Source of the DNA: Charina bottae
Lineage: Eukaryota; Chordata; Lepidosauria; Squamata; Charinaidae
Length of the DNA stretch: 64,000 nt
Direction: 5' to 3'
Assembly: GCA_023362775.1 (NCBI GenBank)
Contig: JALMGJ010000019.1
Location: 4,419,501 to 4,483,500, forward strand
Below the pieces are notes generated by a model. It saw only the letters and a program-made list of their open reading frames with translations, ran no database searches and was not told where the DNA came from. This document shows, in pieces, positions 21,652-32,196 of the stretch. The number at the start of each line of letters is the position of its first letter. Positions within the stretch are counted from its first letter, which is position 1. A program made the translations under genes and the position numbers.

Positions 21652-21845
21652 CAGTGTACTGTTCGATTGTTCATCTGGTGTTAATCCTGGTGTTAATCTT
21701 TGCATATCTGGGTGTTGATTGCTGATGAGGTGGTGTTCTGGTCTTTTGGCTTTTCTATTATCTCTTTTGAATGGCATGTAAATATTGTTTATCTCTATGT
21801 GCCTGTTGATGGCTGACTTATCAGCATTAGACTTATCCCTAGCAT
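21652..21845 (-). mobile_element. Penelope-like segment (family B), part 2
   Basis: Starts with a second copy of the AGTGTACTGTT...GGGTGTTG block also found at 20839-20902, and continues GCTGATGAGGTGGTGTTCTG and TGGCATGTAAATATTGTTTA up to the GATA array. It reads as the continuation of the segment broken at 20903. Confidence 0.5.
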
Positions 21846-21848
21846 TCT

Positions 21849-21849
21849 T

Positions 21850-21927
<78 letters not shown>

Positions 21928-21950
21928 GATAGATAGATAGACAGACAGAC

Positions 21951-21983
<33 letters not shown>
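21849..21983 (+). repeat. (GATA)n / (GACA)n microsatellite
   Basis: About 22 GATA units with two GATGATA breaks, passing into GACA units. Such arrays are abundant in squamates. Confidence 0.95.
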
Positions 21984-22779
21984 TATCTTTATGATAGTCA
22001 CTAATCAGGACTTCACATAGTGTAATAGAATTGATAAAAATGGAGCAATAAAATGTTTAATAGAATGAAAATTTTATTTTCTACGATAGAAAATAAAATG
22101 TTCTAGAATATTTAAAGCTAGGCTAGAATCAAGAGATAGAAGAGATCTTTGTCAAGAATAAAAAAATGCTAGTTGGAACTTACCATCACCACCTTTTCTC
22201 CAACTCCATCGCTTGAGTCAGTTGCGAAAGCCTTTACCTGCCGCAATTTTTCTATTTTCAAAAAGGTATTCATTAATAAAATGTGAAATTAGAGAAAGGA
22301 TAAATGAATATGGAAACAGGCTTTTACACACATCTACTGTATATAAATGTTTAAGGTAACTAAGAGCATAGCATAATTTCATGTATGATTTTTTTTCTCT
22401 CTCCCAAATATCAGTTACTTCATTAAAAAACCTCTAAAAATGTTCAGAAATTCTACAGTGTGGATTTCCTTTTGCTAGCTTCTCTGAACTTTTCTCTGAA
22501 CTGTTTAAACTGTTTCTGGTAGCACACTAGAAAATATAGCTGTTTTCTGTGTTAATTGAAGTGGATTTAATCCCTGGTGACTGTAGGAATACATGCTGAC
22601 TGACTCCAAATCCAGGAGTCTAATTTGAAGGAAACTATTTACTTTCTATTTCTCGATATCCAACTTTTATTACTATAAATTAGTGGTCATGAAACAAAAC
22701 AAAACAAAAACAGCTTTCACTATTCTGATTTTTATTGCTGAAGAAATGTCCTTATTCATGATCTTGTCTAAGTTTGTCA
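21984..22779. other. unassigned sequence
   Basis: No gene or element border recognised. Confidence 0.4.
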
Positions 22780-22981
22780 TTGACCTCCTCCTTAAGATCA
22801 GTCACTTTCCTTCTCCAGCATTTTGTCCATATCTATCTCTTTTTGAGTGCAAGAAAACAAAAGTATCTGCCAATTACATTGATTTTAATATTCTATTTCC
22901 ATTTTCATAATTAACTCTTCTAAGTCTATACTTTCAACTAATGAAGTTGTGTCATCTGTGTATCTAACATTGTTAGCATTA

Positions 22982-24802
22982 TGACCTGAGTTTTTTTTTT
23001 ATTAAAAATAAATTTTATTGTATACAATATATTATAAAAAGACGAACAATACATAACATACTCAAATATAACATAACATAAATCTGATATCTTAATCTAT
23101 AACCTTACATACATAGACTTAGCCTAATCTAAACTAACCTAATCTAACCTAAAAAATAAAAAAAAGGAAACCCAATAAACTAATTTGTTTAAAACCCTAT
23201 CTAACTAAACATTCCATCCTAACCATCTTCCTTCTTTCTCATTCTTTCTTTCTCTCCTTCCTTCCTCTTCCCTCTCTGCCATTCTTTTAATTCCACTTCC
23301 TTACTCCTTCTATTCTACTTTACTTTACCTTCTCACCCCTTACCCCCAAAACTTTTGGGGAAAAAAATTAAATAAAGATAAACAAAAAAGACTTCTTACT
23401 TCCCGTCTAATTTTCCATTACATATTTATATACTAGTTTGTTTCTATTATTTTCTTTTCATATTATATTTTTAATATTAATTTTCTAATTGAATGTTTTG
23501 CGTTTTTTGAATAAATTTACAAAAAGGACTCCAAACTATCTTAAATTCATCCATATTTCTGTCGTTAATTTGGTCAGTCAATTTGGCCATTTGCATCAGG
23601 TCCATTATTTTTATAATCCATTCTTCAGTCATGGGTATATATTCTTCTTTCCAATATTTGGCGAAGATGATTCTAGCTGCTGTTATAACGTAGAATAGCA
23701 GTTTTCCATATTTTTTATGCAATTCTGGTTTTATAAATCCCAATAGATATAATTCTGGTTCTTTAATAATATCTTCTTGTGTAATTTCACAGACAATTTT
23801 ATGAATTTTGTCCCAATAAGTCTTTGTTTTCCGACATGTCCACCATAAATGAAAAAAAGTACCGATCTCTTTTTTACATTTCCAGCAGTGATTTGGTATT
23901 ACCGGATTCATTTTAGACAATATATATGGGGTGAGGTACCATCTATACATCATTTTGAAGAAGTTTTCTTTCATGTTATAATTTAAAGTAAAGTTCAAAT
24001 CTTTTAACCAAATTTTCTCCCAATTTTCATTTTGAACGTTGTAGCCCAAATTTTGTTCCCATTTAATTATGGGATACTTTTTAGGTAGCTTAGAAAACTT
24101 ATTTTGGATTAAAATTTTGTAAATTTTTGCAATTAGATGTTCCTCCTCTCTCCACAGTATATTGTCCCAATTGACATAACAATTTTTAAATTTAAAATTT
24201 TTGGAATCCATTTTGAATTGTGTTTTTATTTGTAAATATGTAAACCAATTGCAGGTATGACCCTCATTTTCTAGATCCTCCCTAGTTTTAAATTTATAGT
24301 TTGAGCCTTCAAATATCAATAAATCTTTATAATTTAACCATTTATTCCTAGTTGTAATTCCTTGGATTGCAAAAGCTTCATGTGGTGATATCCACAATGG
24401 TATATTTGGTATTAATAGTTTTTTATATTTCTCCCAAATTTTTAAAATCGATTTCCTAATTGGATGATGTGTAAATGCCCGGTTTGCTTTTAATTTATCG
24501 TACCATAGGTACCCATGCCATCCAAATCTGAGATCATACCCCTCCAAATTCAATAATCTTCTATTGTCTAATTTTACCCAATCTCTCATCCAAATCATTA
24601 CACTAGCTTCATAATATAATTTTAAATCTGGTAGGCCAAATTCTCAATTTTCTTTAATGTCTTGTAAATATTTATATTTATTCTAGGTTTCTTCCCTTGC
24701 CAAATAAATTTAGCAAGATCTTTTTGCCAATTGTGAAATGTTTTTTCATTGATTATTATTGGTACTGTTTGAAATAGAAAGAGAATTCTTGACCTGAGTT
24801 TT
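22982..24802 (-). mobile_element. L1-clade LINE, 5'-truncated, 1.8 kb, with TSD
   Basis: Flanked by TGACCTGAGTTTT at 22982-22994 and 24790-24802. The left end has the T-run of a poly(A) tail next to a reversed AATAAA, so the element is in minus orientation. The interior comprises an A-rich 3' UTR (~23000-23476) and an ORF2 C-terminal part. No 5' half is present, which is typical of incomplete reverse transcription. Confidence 0.9.
23477..24598 (-). pseudogene. L1 ORF2 C-terminal region (5'-truncated)
   Basis: 373 residues open to the natural C-terminus, containing a Cys/His segment (WKCKKEIGTFFHLWWTC) as in L1 ORF2 proteins. The endonuclease and the catalytic part of the reverse transcriptase are missing. 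Coding similarity continues upstream (KYLQDIKEN...[14 protein letters not shown]), but a TGA at 24644-24646 replaces what is probably a TGG (Trp) codon. It is not functional. Confidence 0.85.
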
Positions 24803-25027
24803 GATTCCAGCTGTCATTTCTTCCAGTCCCACCTTTCTCATCATATATTCATTGTACAAATAAAACAAATATGGGGACAAGATGCATCTTTCACTCACCA
24901 TATCAGAAACCACTGTTTCTGAGTTCATACATTAGCTTTTTATTCACTGTAAAGTTTCCTCAGAAGTGTAACCAAATATTTGGGCAATTCCATTTAGTCT
25001 CAATATATTCCACATTTTGACATAGCC

Positions 25028-25333
25028 TACACTGTCAAAAGATCACAAGTTCAGAGGTTCAAATCCCTAGCCCTGCATGACGGAGTGAGCTCCCACACTA
25101 GCCCCAGCTCTTGCCAACCTAGCAATTCGAAAGCATGCAAATGCAAGTAGATGAATAGGTACCACTTCGGTGGGTAGGTAACAGCGTTCCGCACGCGTCA
25201 TGCAGCCACATGACCGCGGAAGCATCTTCGGACAATGCTGGCTAACAAACGGAGATGAGCACCGGCCCCTAGAGTCGGATACAACTGCACAAATGTGCGG
25301 GGAAAACCTTTACCTTTACCTTACACTGTCAAA
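25028..25333 (+). mobile_element. Sauria-type tRNA SINE, 5'-truncated, with 12-bp TSD
   Basis: Insert 25040-25321 between TACACTGTCAAA repeats (25028-25039 and 25322-25333). It lacks the first half of the tRNA head, starting just before the B box (GAGGTTCAAATCC). It retains the body (CAACCTAGCAATTCGAAAGC; CCACTTCGGTGGGTAGGTAA) and the BovB-like end (AGAGTCGGATACAACTGC) with CTTTACCTTTACC. Confidence 0.92.
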
Positions 25334-25580
25334 GGACTAATTTTAATCAATAAAGCAAAGGTAAATTTCCCTCTTAAAAGTTTTTGTTTTCTCCATTCAT
25401 CATAATTTATGTTGATCTCATACTCTTTTGCCTTTTCTCAAACCTCTCTCTTCATCTGGCATTTATTTCTTCATATATGGCTGTATTTTTCTTGATAAGA
25501 TTTTAAGCAAAACTTTCCTTGAATCAAGCATTAGTAATTTATGCTAATTTATGCATTCTTCTTTGGCACAGGTATATGTA

Positions 25581-26354
25581 TGAATCTATTCAAAACTGTA
25601 GGCTATACAGCCTTGCTTCATAAAGTGCTTAAGATGACATGTTTAATTCACAATAGTGAAAATATTATTAATATATTGTTGAGTAAACACACCCATTTCG
25701 TGATCTTATTGAAAAATTTGAAAAGGAAAGACAGATGATACGATAACATATGGGATTATGCTTGGACTACCTTCAATCACAGAACTGAATGATGGAAATG
25801 AGATTCAGGCCAGACAAGATAATATTAATGTGATACTGGGACTCATTGATCAGATTAGGCAACTTTATGGAGCACTTTGGCTTGCATTAGGATATTAGAA
25901 GATTTTACAGAACAATATGAACTATTTAGGTGGGCTCACAACCAGAAGACAAGGACCATGGGTTCAATTTATTAACAAGTCAGGATCCCAATGAGTATAG
26001 TGTTTTGTTCCATGGTGGGCTTTCAGACAAGCCAACCCACCTTGAAATAAGAATCCAGAAAATAAGCAGAACATTTCTATTAAGGTGAGCAGTGGTTTGG
26101 CTATTTTCTAGCTGTTGGCTCTTGTCCTCTTGCCCTACTTAGGACCTCTCAAAGATCTCTTGCAGCTTCTTCTCTTCTACCTCATTTCCCCCACTCTGAT
26201 AGGGAGTTTGGGAGAAAAAGGGAGAAAGGCTGAATTTTCCAGGCATGACTTCTTGGCTTATAAAAAACATAGAAAGCAAAATGAAACTTGGGAAGAATTT
26301 AAATTTGAATGTTGTTCACTTTGGAAGAATCCTACTTTGATTTAGAAATCCGTC
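25581..26354. other. unassigned sequence
   Basis: No gene or element border recognised. Confidence 0.4.
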
Positions 26355-26440
26355 TGACTCAAGCACTTTTATTTATTTATTTAATTTATAGGCCACCTGA
26401 CTCCTAAACAACTCTGGGTAGCTTGCAAGTAAAAGTTGAG
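26355..26440 (-). mobile_element. L2/CR1-type LINE 3' tail
   Basis: TTTATTTATTTATTTAATTT followed by TATAGGCCACCTGACTCC and CAACTCTGGGTAGCTTGCAA: the hairpin-like tail in minus orientation with its ATTT repeat at the 3' end. Confidence 0.6.
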
Positions 26441-27149
26441 TTAATAATGGAGTTAATGGAGGTAATAATAGAGGTAATGGAGTTAATAATGGACTTCAGC
26501 CAAATTTGATACTCATCACTTAATGCACAGTACTGATCTTTTAGCTGAAAGCTGTGACGAAACACCATATCTTTCTTAAAGGAAAGTGAGAATAAATCAG
26601 ATTAAAAATCTATTTCTTGGGCTTCCAAAATTCTGAGGTTTTAAAAACATCTGTTTTTAAAATATGGGTGATGATTTATATAGAAACAGGGCAAAATAGG
26701 AAAAAATAACACAAAAGGAAATGCAAAGGCCTAATCCATTTCAAAATGAATTCTCATCACAAGGGAAACTATTGTATGCATCTTGCTAATTCCATGGAGG
26801 GTGCAGCATTTGATTAGATGAGTAATAAATATAGAATGTTATGCATTCTTGTTAACTTTTCTTGCAAGTAAGGTCAAGCAAATCAGATTAAACCAATAAT
26901 GAAAGGAGACACAATGAAACAAAGAAAACATATTGAGATCTGTTTGTGTTTGTGTTTTTTTTTAAATCATAATATTTATCAGCATAATTATGTCCAAATG
27001 GATTTCAGTTAGGAGAAACGAAAGTCTCTAAGTTAGGAATTAGGCACATTTTCAGTTAATTGCCATCTAGCTCTCCTTCACTGACCTGTATTACTTATTA
27101 CAACTTCATCACATTTCTGAGACACTTTACTTAGTGTTTCTTGATTTTC
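26441..27149. other. unassigned sequence
   Basis: No feature recognised. Confidence 0.4.
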
Positions 27150-27259
27150 TAAGCCACCCAGAATCTAACAAAGTGGGCAGCTATAACAATTTTAAATTTA
27201 ATTTAATTTAATTTAATTTAATTTAATTTAATTTAATTTAATTTAATTTAATTTAATTA
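27150..27259 (+). repeat. LINE tail passing into (AATTT)n
   Basis: CTAAGCCACCCAGAATCTAA and GTGGGCAGCTATAAC (decayed L2/CR1-type tail), then about thirteen AATTT units to 27258. Confidence 0.8.
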
Positions 27260-27574
27260 ATTCTGCTTCTTACAAATCCTGAGGGTTAGGGTCCTGATGA
27301 GAGAAGGTGTAGAGAAGATATATGTTTGCAAATATATACTGTAATAAAGTTGCAGTCCTGAATTCAAATACATGAATGCCAATTCCAATGAACCAAAATG
27401 AGTAAATATGCATAATTTGGGTGAGTGAGCATATAGATACAATCTACCTTTACAGAGATGTTGATAAGGAGGAGGGGGAGGAGGAGGATCCTTACTAGGA
27501 GTGTGAGGATCACAAGTGATCTACCATGAGGGATGCTCTCTTTTGACAAACAGTAGAGTCAGAGTGCATCATCT

Positions 27575-27705
27575 TCAGTGCTCAGACTGAAGAAGCTCCT
27601 TGGATAAGGAGCGAAACGTTTCTACTGAGAAAATAGAAATCCAGTTGACATGATTCAAGCTACAGACAATTCCACCTGGATGACTGAGAACCTTCATAGA
27701 CAGTC
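27575..27705 (+). mobile_element. Penelope-like terminal segment (family A)
   Basis: Contains a complete hammerhead motif followed by AAATCCAGTTGACATGATTC and CCACCTGGATGACTGAGAAC. The same block occurs inverted at 10862-10990 and 30183-30272. Confidence 0.6.
27581..27629 (+). ncRNA. hammerhead ribozyme motif (family A)
   Basis: CTCAG (27581-27585) pairs with CTGAG (27625-27629) as stem I. CTGAAGA lies at 27587-27593. Stem II pairs GCTCCTT with AAGGAGC around the loop GGAT. GAAAC lies at 27613-27617, followed by the self-complementary GTTTC. Core bases agree with the consensus CUGANGA...GAAA...UH. Activity is inferred. Confidence 0.7.
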
Positions 27706-28639
27706 AGAGTGCATATTTCTGGATCGGCCAAACTGTTTCACTGAATCAGCTGTTCCCAAGCAGCTTCATGCAGCTGCTTTTCTGATTAGAAAATTAATGT
27801 GATCTTATTTCACAAAGTCATTTGACAAACTGCCCCTTCAAAGATCAGTACAGCCCTGTCTTTCTCTCTATTTTACCAATATCCCCCCAGAGTAAACAGT
27901 TGAGACATCACATTTGGGTGTGTAGAACTTCTGTTTAAACAGAAAGGGGTTCATAACGTTAAGAATAATGTTAGGTAGTTTTAACATAATAAGTTTACTG
28001 GTTCTCTATCAGCTTGTGGTAAAATTTTGGGGTGAAATTTCAAGGCTCAAGCCCAGCCATTAACCTCACATGTGCTTCCTGCTTTAAAAGGTGAGAGGCG
28101 TCTTACCATCACTTGTCATTGTCCAGTAATTTGGGCGCTTCTAATGCTTCCTGACCCAATGAACATGATTTCTCTAGGCCTGTTGATCAGTAATTACTTC
28201 TTTGAGTTGTTGTAAGTTCCTGTTTGTGTCACTAGACGTTATCTAGCCACTTGGTCTTCAGTCACCGTTTTTGATTGCCTTTAATTCTTCTAAGCATCTT
28301 GATGCCCACTGCCCACTTTCACGTACAACACTCTTTTTCCACACACTGCAGACACACTGTGGTGAAGGCCAAAAAACTTCTAAACCACTGGTGGAGCTAG
28401 TCTCAATAGACAATAATAGATTATAGTCATTAACCCCCAGTGGAATAAAAGGGTTGGAGTCTGCAACATCTTTGGAAAGAAAGAGAACCAAAAAGGGGGA
28501 AAATAGGGAGTCCCAGAATGATAAACATTGAAAGCCTCTACTCCTTTGCGGCCAAACATAATATTCCACCATTGACTAATAAGCTTGCCCGGAAGAGGAA
28601 AGACCAATGGTTATAGAAAGCACCTTACCTCTTAAATCT
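27706..28639. other. unassigned sequence
   Basis: No gene or element border recognised; the minus-strand frame at 28258-28572 has no motif. Confidence 0.4.
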
Positions 28640-28938
28640 GCAGTCAGTCTTTATGCAAATATCTGAAGGACTGTCACACCGAAGGAGGAGTGGACTTACT
28701 TTCTATTGCCCCAGAGAGTGGAAGGAAGTCCAGGCTCATCAACAGGGGAATTTTTCCGACTGTTCAAGCTGTCAGCCAGTGGAACAGACTATCACATAGT
28801 TCTCCTTCAGTAGAGGTCTTCAAACAAAGGCTGGATCATCATTGGTTAGAGATTTGCCAGTAGATTTTGCACTGAGGATTAGTCTTAATTAGAACTGGAA
28901 GGAAGTTTCTTTTCATCTCTAGGATTCTATGATACTAA
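28640..28938 (+). mobile_element. CR1 LINE 3' fragment
   Basis: Reads in the direction of the classic CR1 3' end: GTGGAACAGACTATCACATA, GAGGTCTTCAAACAAAGGCT and finally TCTCTAGGATTCTATGATAC. It is 5' truncated and non-coding. Confidence 0.85.
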
Positions 28939-28964
28939 CCCTCAGGGCTTAGTTTATGCATCAT

Positions 28965-29043
28965 TATCCTAAACCTCCCAGAGTCCCCCTTTTGGGGGAG
29001 ATGGGCTTTGATAGAAATCTGAATGATAAATAAATAAATAAAT
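28965..29043 (+). mobile_element. L2/CR1-type LINE 3' tail with (AAAT)n
   Basis: CCCAGAGTCCCCCTTTTGGGGGAGATGGGC-type hairpin tail, then AAATAAATAAAT. Confidence 0.65.
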
Positions 29044-29564
29044 TGTGCTTTCTTTGATTTTAGGGCAAGTTGTTTCCATGTTAGGACAGATACAAATTTC
29101 TACTTGAAAGGCTTTCCTCTTCTTTCAACACTTAAAATCCAATTAGAGTCTTGGTTGCCCTTAACATATATCAACTGTGGATTCATGCGCCTTGCCTTTC
29201 ATTCATAACGGTTCAGTTTTGCTTTATTGAAGGCGTCTTTCCTGAGTTCAGTCTGTAATTTGCTTTAATTCAGTTCACCTCCATTTAATTCATTTACAGC
29301 TTTCATTTAATTTCATTTAATTTACAAAAATGAAAGTGAAATGGACACAAATTAATTTACCAACAGGCAGATTTTCAAATTGCCTTCCTTATTCCTTCAG
29401 CTAGGAAGCAACCAACATCATCTGATCATGTCATCAAGCATGCATTATGTATGTAAATGTTATAATACTAAATTAATGCAATTGAAAATGTCATGTCATT
29501 GATGCTTCCCTCTTGTGATCTTTCTATTCATAACATTTCAAATCAGTTCATCTTAAGTTACTAA
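29044..29564. other. unassigned sequence
   Basis: No feature recognised. Confidence 0.4.
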
Positions 29565-29884
29565 GGTAAAGGTAAAGGTTTCCCCTGCACAGTCGTGTCC
29601 GATTCTAGGGGCTGGTGCTCATCTCCGTTTGTTAGCTGAAGAGCCAGAGTTGTCCGAAGACGCTTCCATGGTCATGTGGCCAGCATGACCCGTGTGGAAC
29701 GCTTACCATTCCATCAAAGTGGTACCTATTAATCTACATGCATGCTTTCGAATTGCTAGGTTGGCAAGAGCTGGAGCGAGTGCGGGAGCTCACTCCGTCA
29801 CGCGGGGCTAGGGATTTGAACCTCTGAACTTGCGATCTTCCGATCGACAAGCCTGGCGTCTTACCCGCTGAGCCATCGCGCCCC
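29565..29884 (-). mobile_element. Sauria-type tRNA SINE
   Basis: Near full-length in minus orientation. It starts with the 3' end (GTAAAGGTAAAGGTTTCCCC; AGTCGTGTCCGATTCTAGG), then the body, then the tRNA head with B box (GATTTGAACC reversed) and the 5' end CGCGCCCC. The target duplication is unclear. Confidence 0.9.
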
Positions 29885-29997
29885 TTCTTACTACTTACTT
29901 GTAAATTCCCATCAGGTCCTTCATATGATTTCCACCTTTGGAAACAGCCACTTCCTATCTTCCACTCAAGTATAGGCTGATCACCTGGGTGGTGGCA

Positions 29998-30019
29998 GGC
30001 AGGCAGGCAGGCAGGCAGG

Positions 30020-30048
<29 letters not shown>
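29998..30048. repeat. (GGCA)n switching to (GCCA)n
   Basis: Six or seven GGCA units meet about the same number of GCCA units, the reverse complement of the first block, giving a perfect inverted repeat of ~45 bp. Confidence 0.9.
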
Positions 30049-30050
<2 letters not shown>

Positions 30051-30182
30051 GGATAGCATTTCAATTTGAATTGAAATCAAAATGCTTTGAGCTTGAAAAT
30101 GTTTCATTTTCACTTTGGGGACATTCTGTCTCAAGGTTAGAAACAACCGTTGCAAGTTGAGCAAGTCTAGCACCCAAAACCC

Positions 30183-30280
30183 TATATCCGTAGCTTGAAT
30201 CATGTCAACTGGATTTCTATTTTCTCAGTGAAAACGTTTCACTCCTTATCCAAGGAGCTTCTTCAGTCTGAGCAAAGTTA
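30183..30280 (-). mobile_element. Penelope-like terminal segment (family A)
   Basis: Inverse of the block at 27575-27705: GTAGCTTGAATCATGTCAAC, TTTCTATTTTCTCAGTG and a complete hammerhead on the minus strand. Confidence 0.6.
30224..30272 (-). ncRNA. hammerhead ribozyme motif (family A)
   Basis: Minus strand: CTCAG (30268-30272) and CTGAG (30224-30228) form stem I. The CTGAAGA core is followed by stem II GCTCCTT/AAGGAGT, then GAAAC and GTTTTC. Compared with 27581-27629 it has one base change in stem II (a terminal G-U wobble) and one extra base after GAAACG. Confidence 0.65.
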
Positions 30281-30965
30281 GTAAGGGAATCCTTAAATAT
30301 GTTTCTAGGTGGCTGTGTGACCTTGCACCTGGGGCTAGGTCATGGTTATTTTGAGATGTTTATTTCTAAGTCCCTTTATCATCTAAAGGAGGATTGTTGA
30401 GATTACCATGCTGCTGTTGAGCTTGCGAAATGGTCTTAATCTTCCTAGGCACAGAAGACAAAGCAGGAAGGAAAATAGGGGAAAGATTGTGCCTGAGGCC
30501 CCCACCTCTATTCAAGGAAGGATTTTCCAAGTTGGCATAAATGGATTCCTTGACCCCTCTCTCAAACCACCTATCTTCAGACAGAGAACTTTAGGTAGGA
30601 AGGGGTGTGCACCAAATCCAGCAGAGCCCTGCAGCTGGAGTTACATTGGCCCAATTTAACAAAACCCTTGAGGGCTAAGCAGGACTCCTTCTAAGTGGCC
30701 ATACCAGAATCTTTATGTCAGGGAGATAACTGGTGAAGAAGGAGGGGGCTCCCTCCAGGGGGATAAACGCATGCGCAGTACTGAATCGCTTTGCTTTCCT
30801 CCCAAGAGGCTGAAGAAGGCACCGCCCTAATTTCTTGGGCCCTTTCTCTGAGCATTACTAGTTCATTTTAGTTTAGCTGGATTCTGTCTAGTAGAGTAGG
30901 ACAATAAAACACAAGAGCTTCAACTCCAAGTCTCAGCGTGTTCCTTCACTCGAAGCCAGGACACC
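30281..30965 (+). mobile_element. possible solo LTR, borders unclear
   Basis: The right part has AGTAGGACAATAAAACACAA followed by a GC-richer end CTCGAAGCCAGGACA, resembling the R-U5 part of an LTR with its polyadenylation signal. The left end and target duplication could not be found. No coding. Confidence 0.3.
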
Positions 30966-31019
30966 TGCCCCTGGATGAATTTCATTCAGAAAAAGATAAA
31001 TTAGATTTCAAATTTCAGG

Positions 31020-31618
31020 TGTAGAAGTTCCTGTTTAGGCAAAACAACTACCTTCAGAAAGCCCCACATTTTTTTTCTAAAGATGAGCAAATGTACTTTC
31101 TAAGGAATACTCCAACACTGCTAAGTGTAGAATTTTCCTGAACGTTAATTCAGAATAGGTTTGGAAGAAAAATATTGGATACAAATACACATGATGATGA
31201 GAAGAATTTTAAAAATTAATATTCACATGAAAACAGAATTTTTCTGATTAGGACTTATGGACAGCCTATTAGAAAAGACTCACGGAAGATTGGTTTGGTA
31301 TATGGTAACTGCAGTGAGGTTATTATATGCACAAAGATGAAAAAACACTGAAATACCCAAGTGGAGGTGTGGATTGTGGAGATGGCAGAATTTGCAGAAA
31401 TACCAAGATCGACGTGTTTGATCAGGGATAAAACCATAAGTACTTTTATAAAAGACTGGAAACCCTTTATGGACTTTTTGCTGAAAATGGGGAAAAAAAT
31501 AGTTCTTGATTTTTGGATTTGCTTATTTAAAAGGATTGAATATAGGAATAAGGGAATTATGTACAGTAATGTAATCCTAAAGGGGGAAGAGAGACAATAA
31601 GTTTGTTTATAACTGCTA
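31020..31618 (+). mobile_element. L1-clade 3' fragment
   Basis: Encodes, with stops, WYMVTAVRLLYAQR and downstream residues parallel to the L1 copies at 1-591 and 23477-24598. Dead 3' piece. Confidence 0.65.
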
Positions 31619-31633
31619 TAAAGAATATATAAT

Positions 31634-32196
31634 GCAGCTGGATAGTGTAGTGGTTAGAGCTCCACCCTTTGATGTAGGAGACTAGGGTTCAAATCGTGGC
31701 TGGTACCTACCTTACAAGTTGGGGTCCTTGGGCAAAGACCCCCTAACGCTTCACCTGGCTACCTCGAATATGAGAGTGACACGAACCAAGAGAGTCATGC
31801 CAGTTCAGATGTTGCCCGGATTAAATAGGTCTGCGTCAGATGTTGGGGAACTAGGGCAATCTGATGATAAGTGGGCTACTGGAACAAACCATACATGGAG
31901 AAGAGAACCTGGAATTGATGGAATGCTACTACAGCAGTAGACCTAATGAGAGGGGATATATGAAACGTATGAGGGAACTATGGATGGACAGAAGACCTGT
32001 ATCCACACTAACTGAGAAACAGCTAGTTAATCTGGACGACGTCCAAGCCAGAATGACTCTCATATCCGAGGTAGGCAGGAAAAATGTTAGGGGGTCTTTG
32101 CCCAAGGACCCCTACTGGGGTAGGTACCATCCAGGATTCGAACCCCGGTCTCCCATGTCAAAAGGTGGTGCTCTAACCACTATACTATCCAGCCAC
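31634..32196. mobile_element. 563-bp element with inverted tRNA-like arms
   Basis: Both ends carry the same ~150-bp tRNA-like sequence in opposite orientation. Left: GCTGGATAGTGTAGTGGTTA, B box GGTTCAAATCG, then GGTCCTTGGGCAAAGACCCC. Right (minus strand): GGCTGGATAGTATAGTGGTT, B box GGTTCGAATCC, then the same GGTCC block. The ~260-bp core encodes ECYYSSRPNERGYMKRMREL followed by WMDRRPVSTLTEKQLVN. This resembles a region near the N-terminus of certain non-LTR retrotransposon proteins, as I recall it. Either two SINEs inserted head-out, or this is one composite element. Flanks are TA-rich, so the duplication cannot be read. Confidence 0.65.

Larger units (their letters stand above)
22780..25580 (-). 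mobile_element. ancient RTE LINE, invaded by L1 and a SINE
   Basis: Pieces at 22780-22981, 24803-25027 and 25334-25580 align in order with the minus-strand BovB at 5577-8778. Examples are TCATCTGTGTATCTAACATT (YADD region), the peptide CILSPYLFYLYNEYMMRKVG (against CILSPCLFNLYAEYIMRNAG) and the region upstream of it. Many stops and indels are present. Divergence from the young BovB is large, so this is an old copy of a BovB-like lineage. Removing the two insertions restores its continuity. Confidence 0.8.

Noticed and set aside
21183..22001. CRISPR-like direct repeats
   Set aside because: The repeats are simple tetranucleotides and dinucleotides without spacers, in a vertebrate genome.
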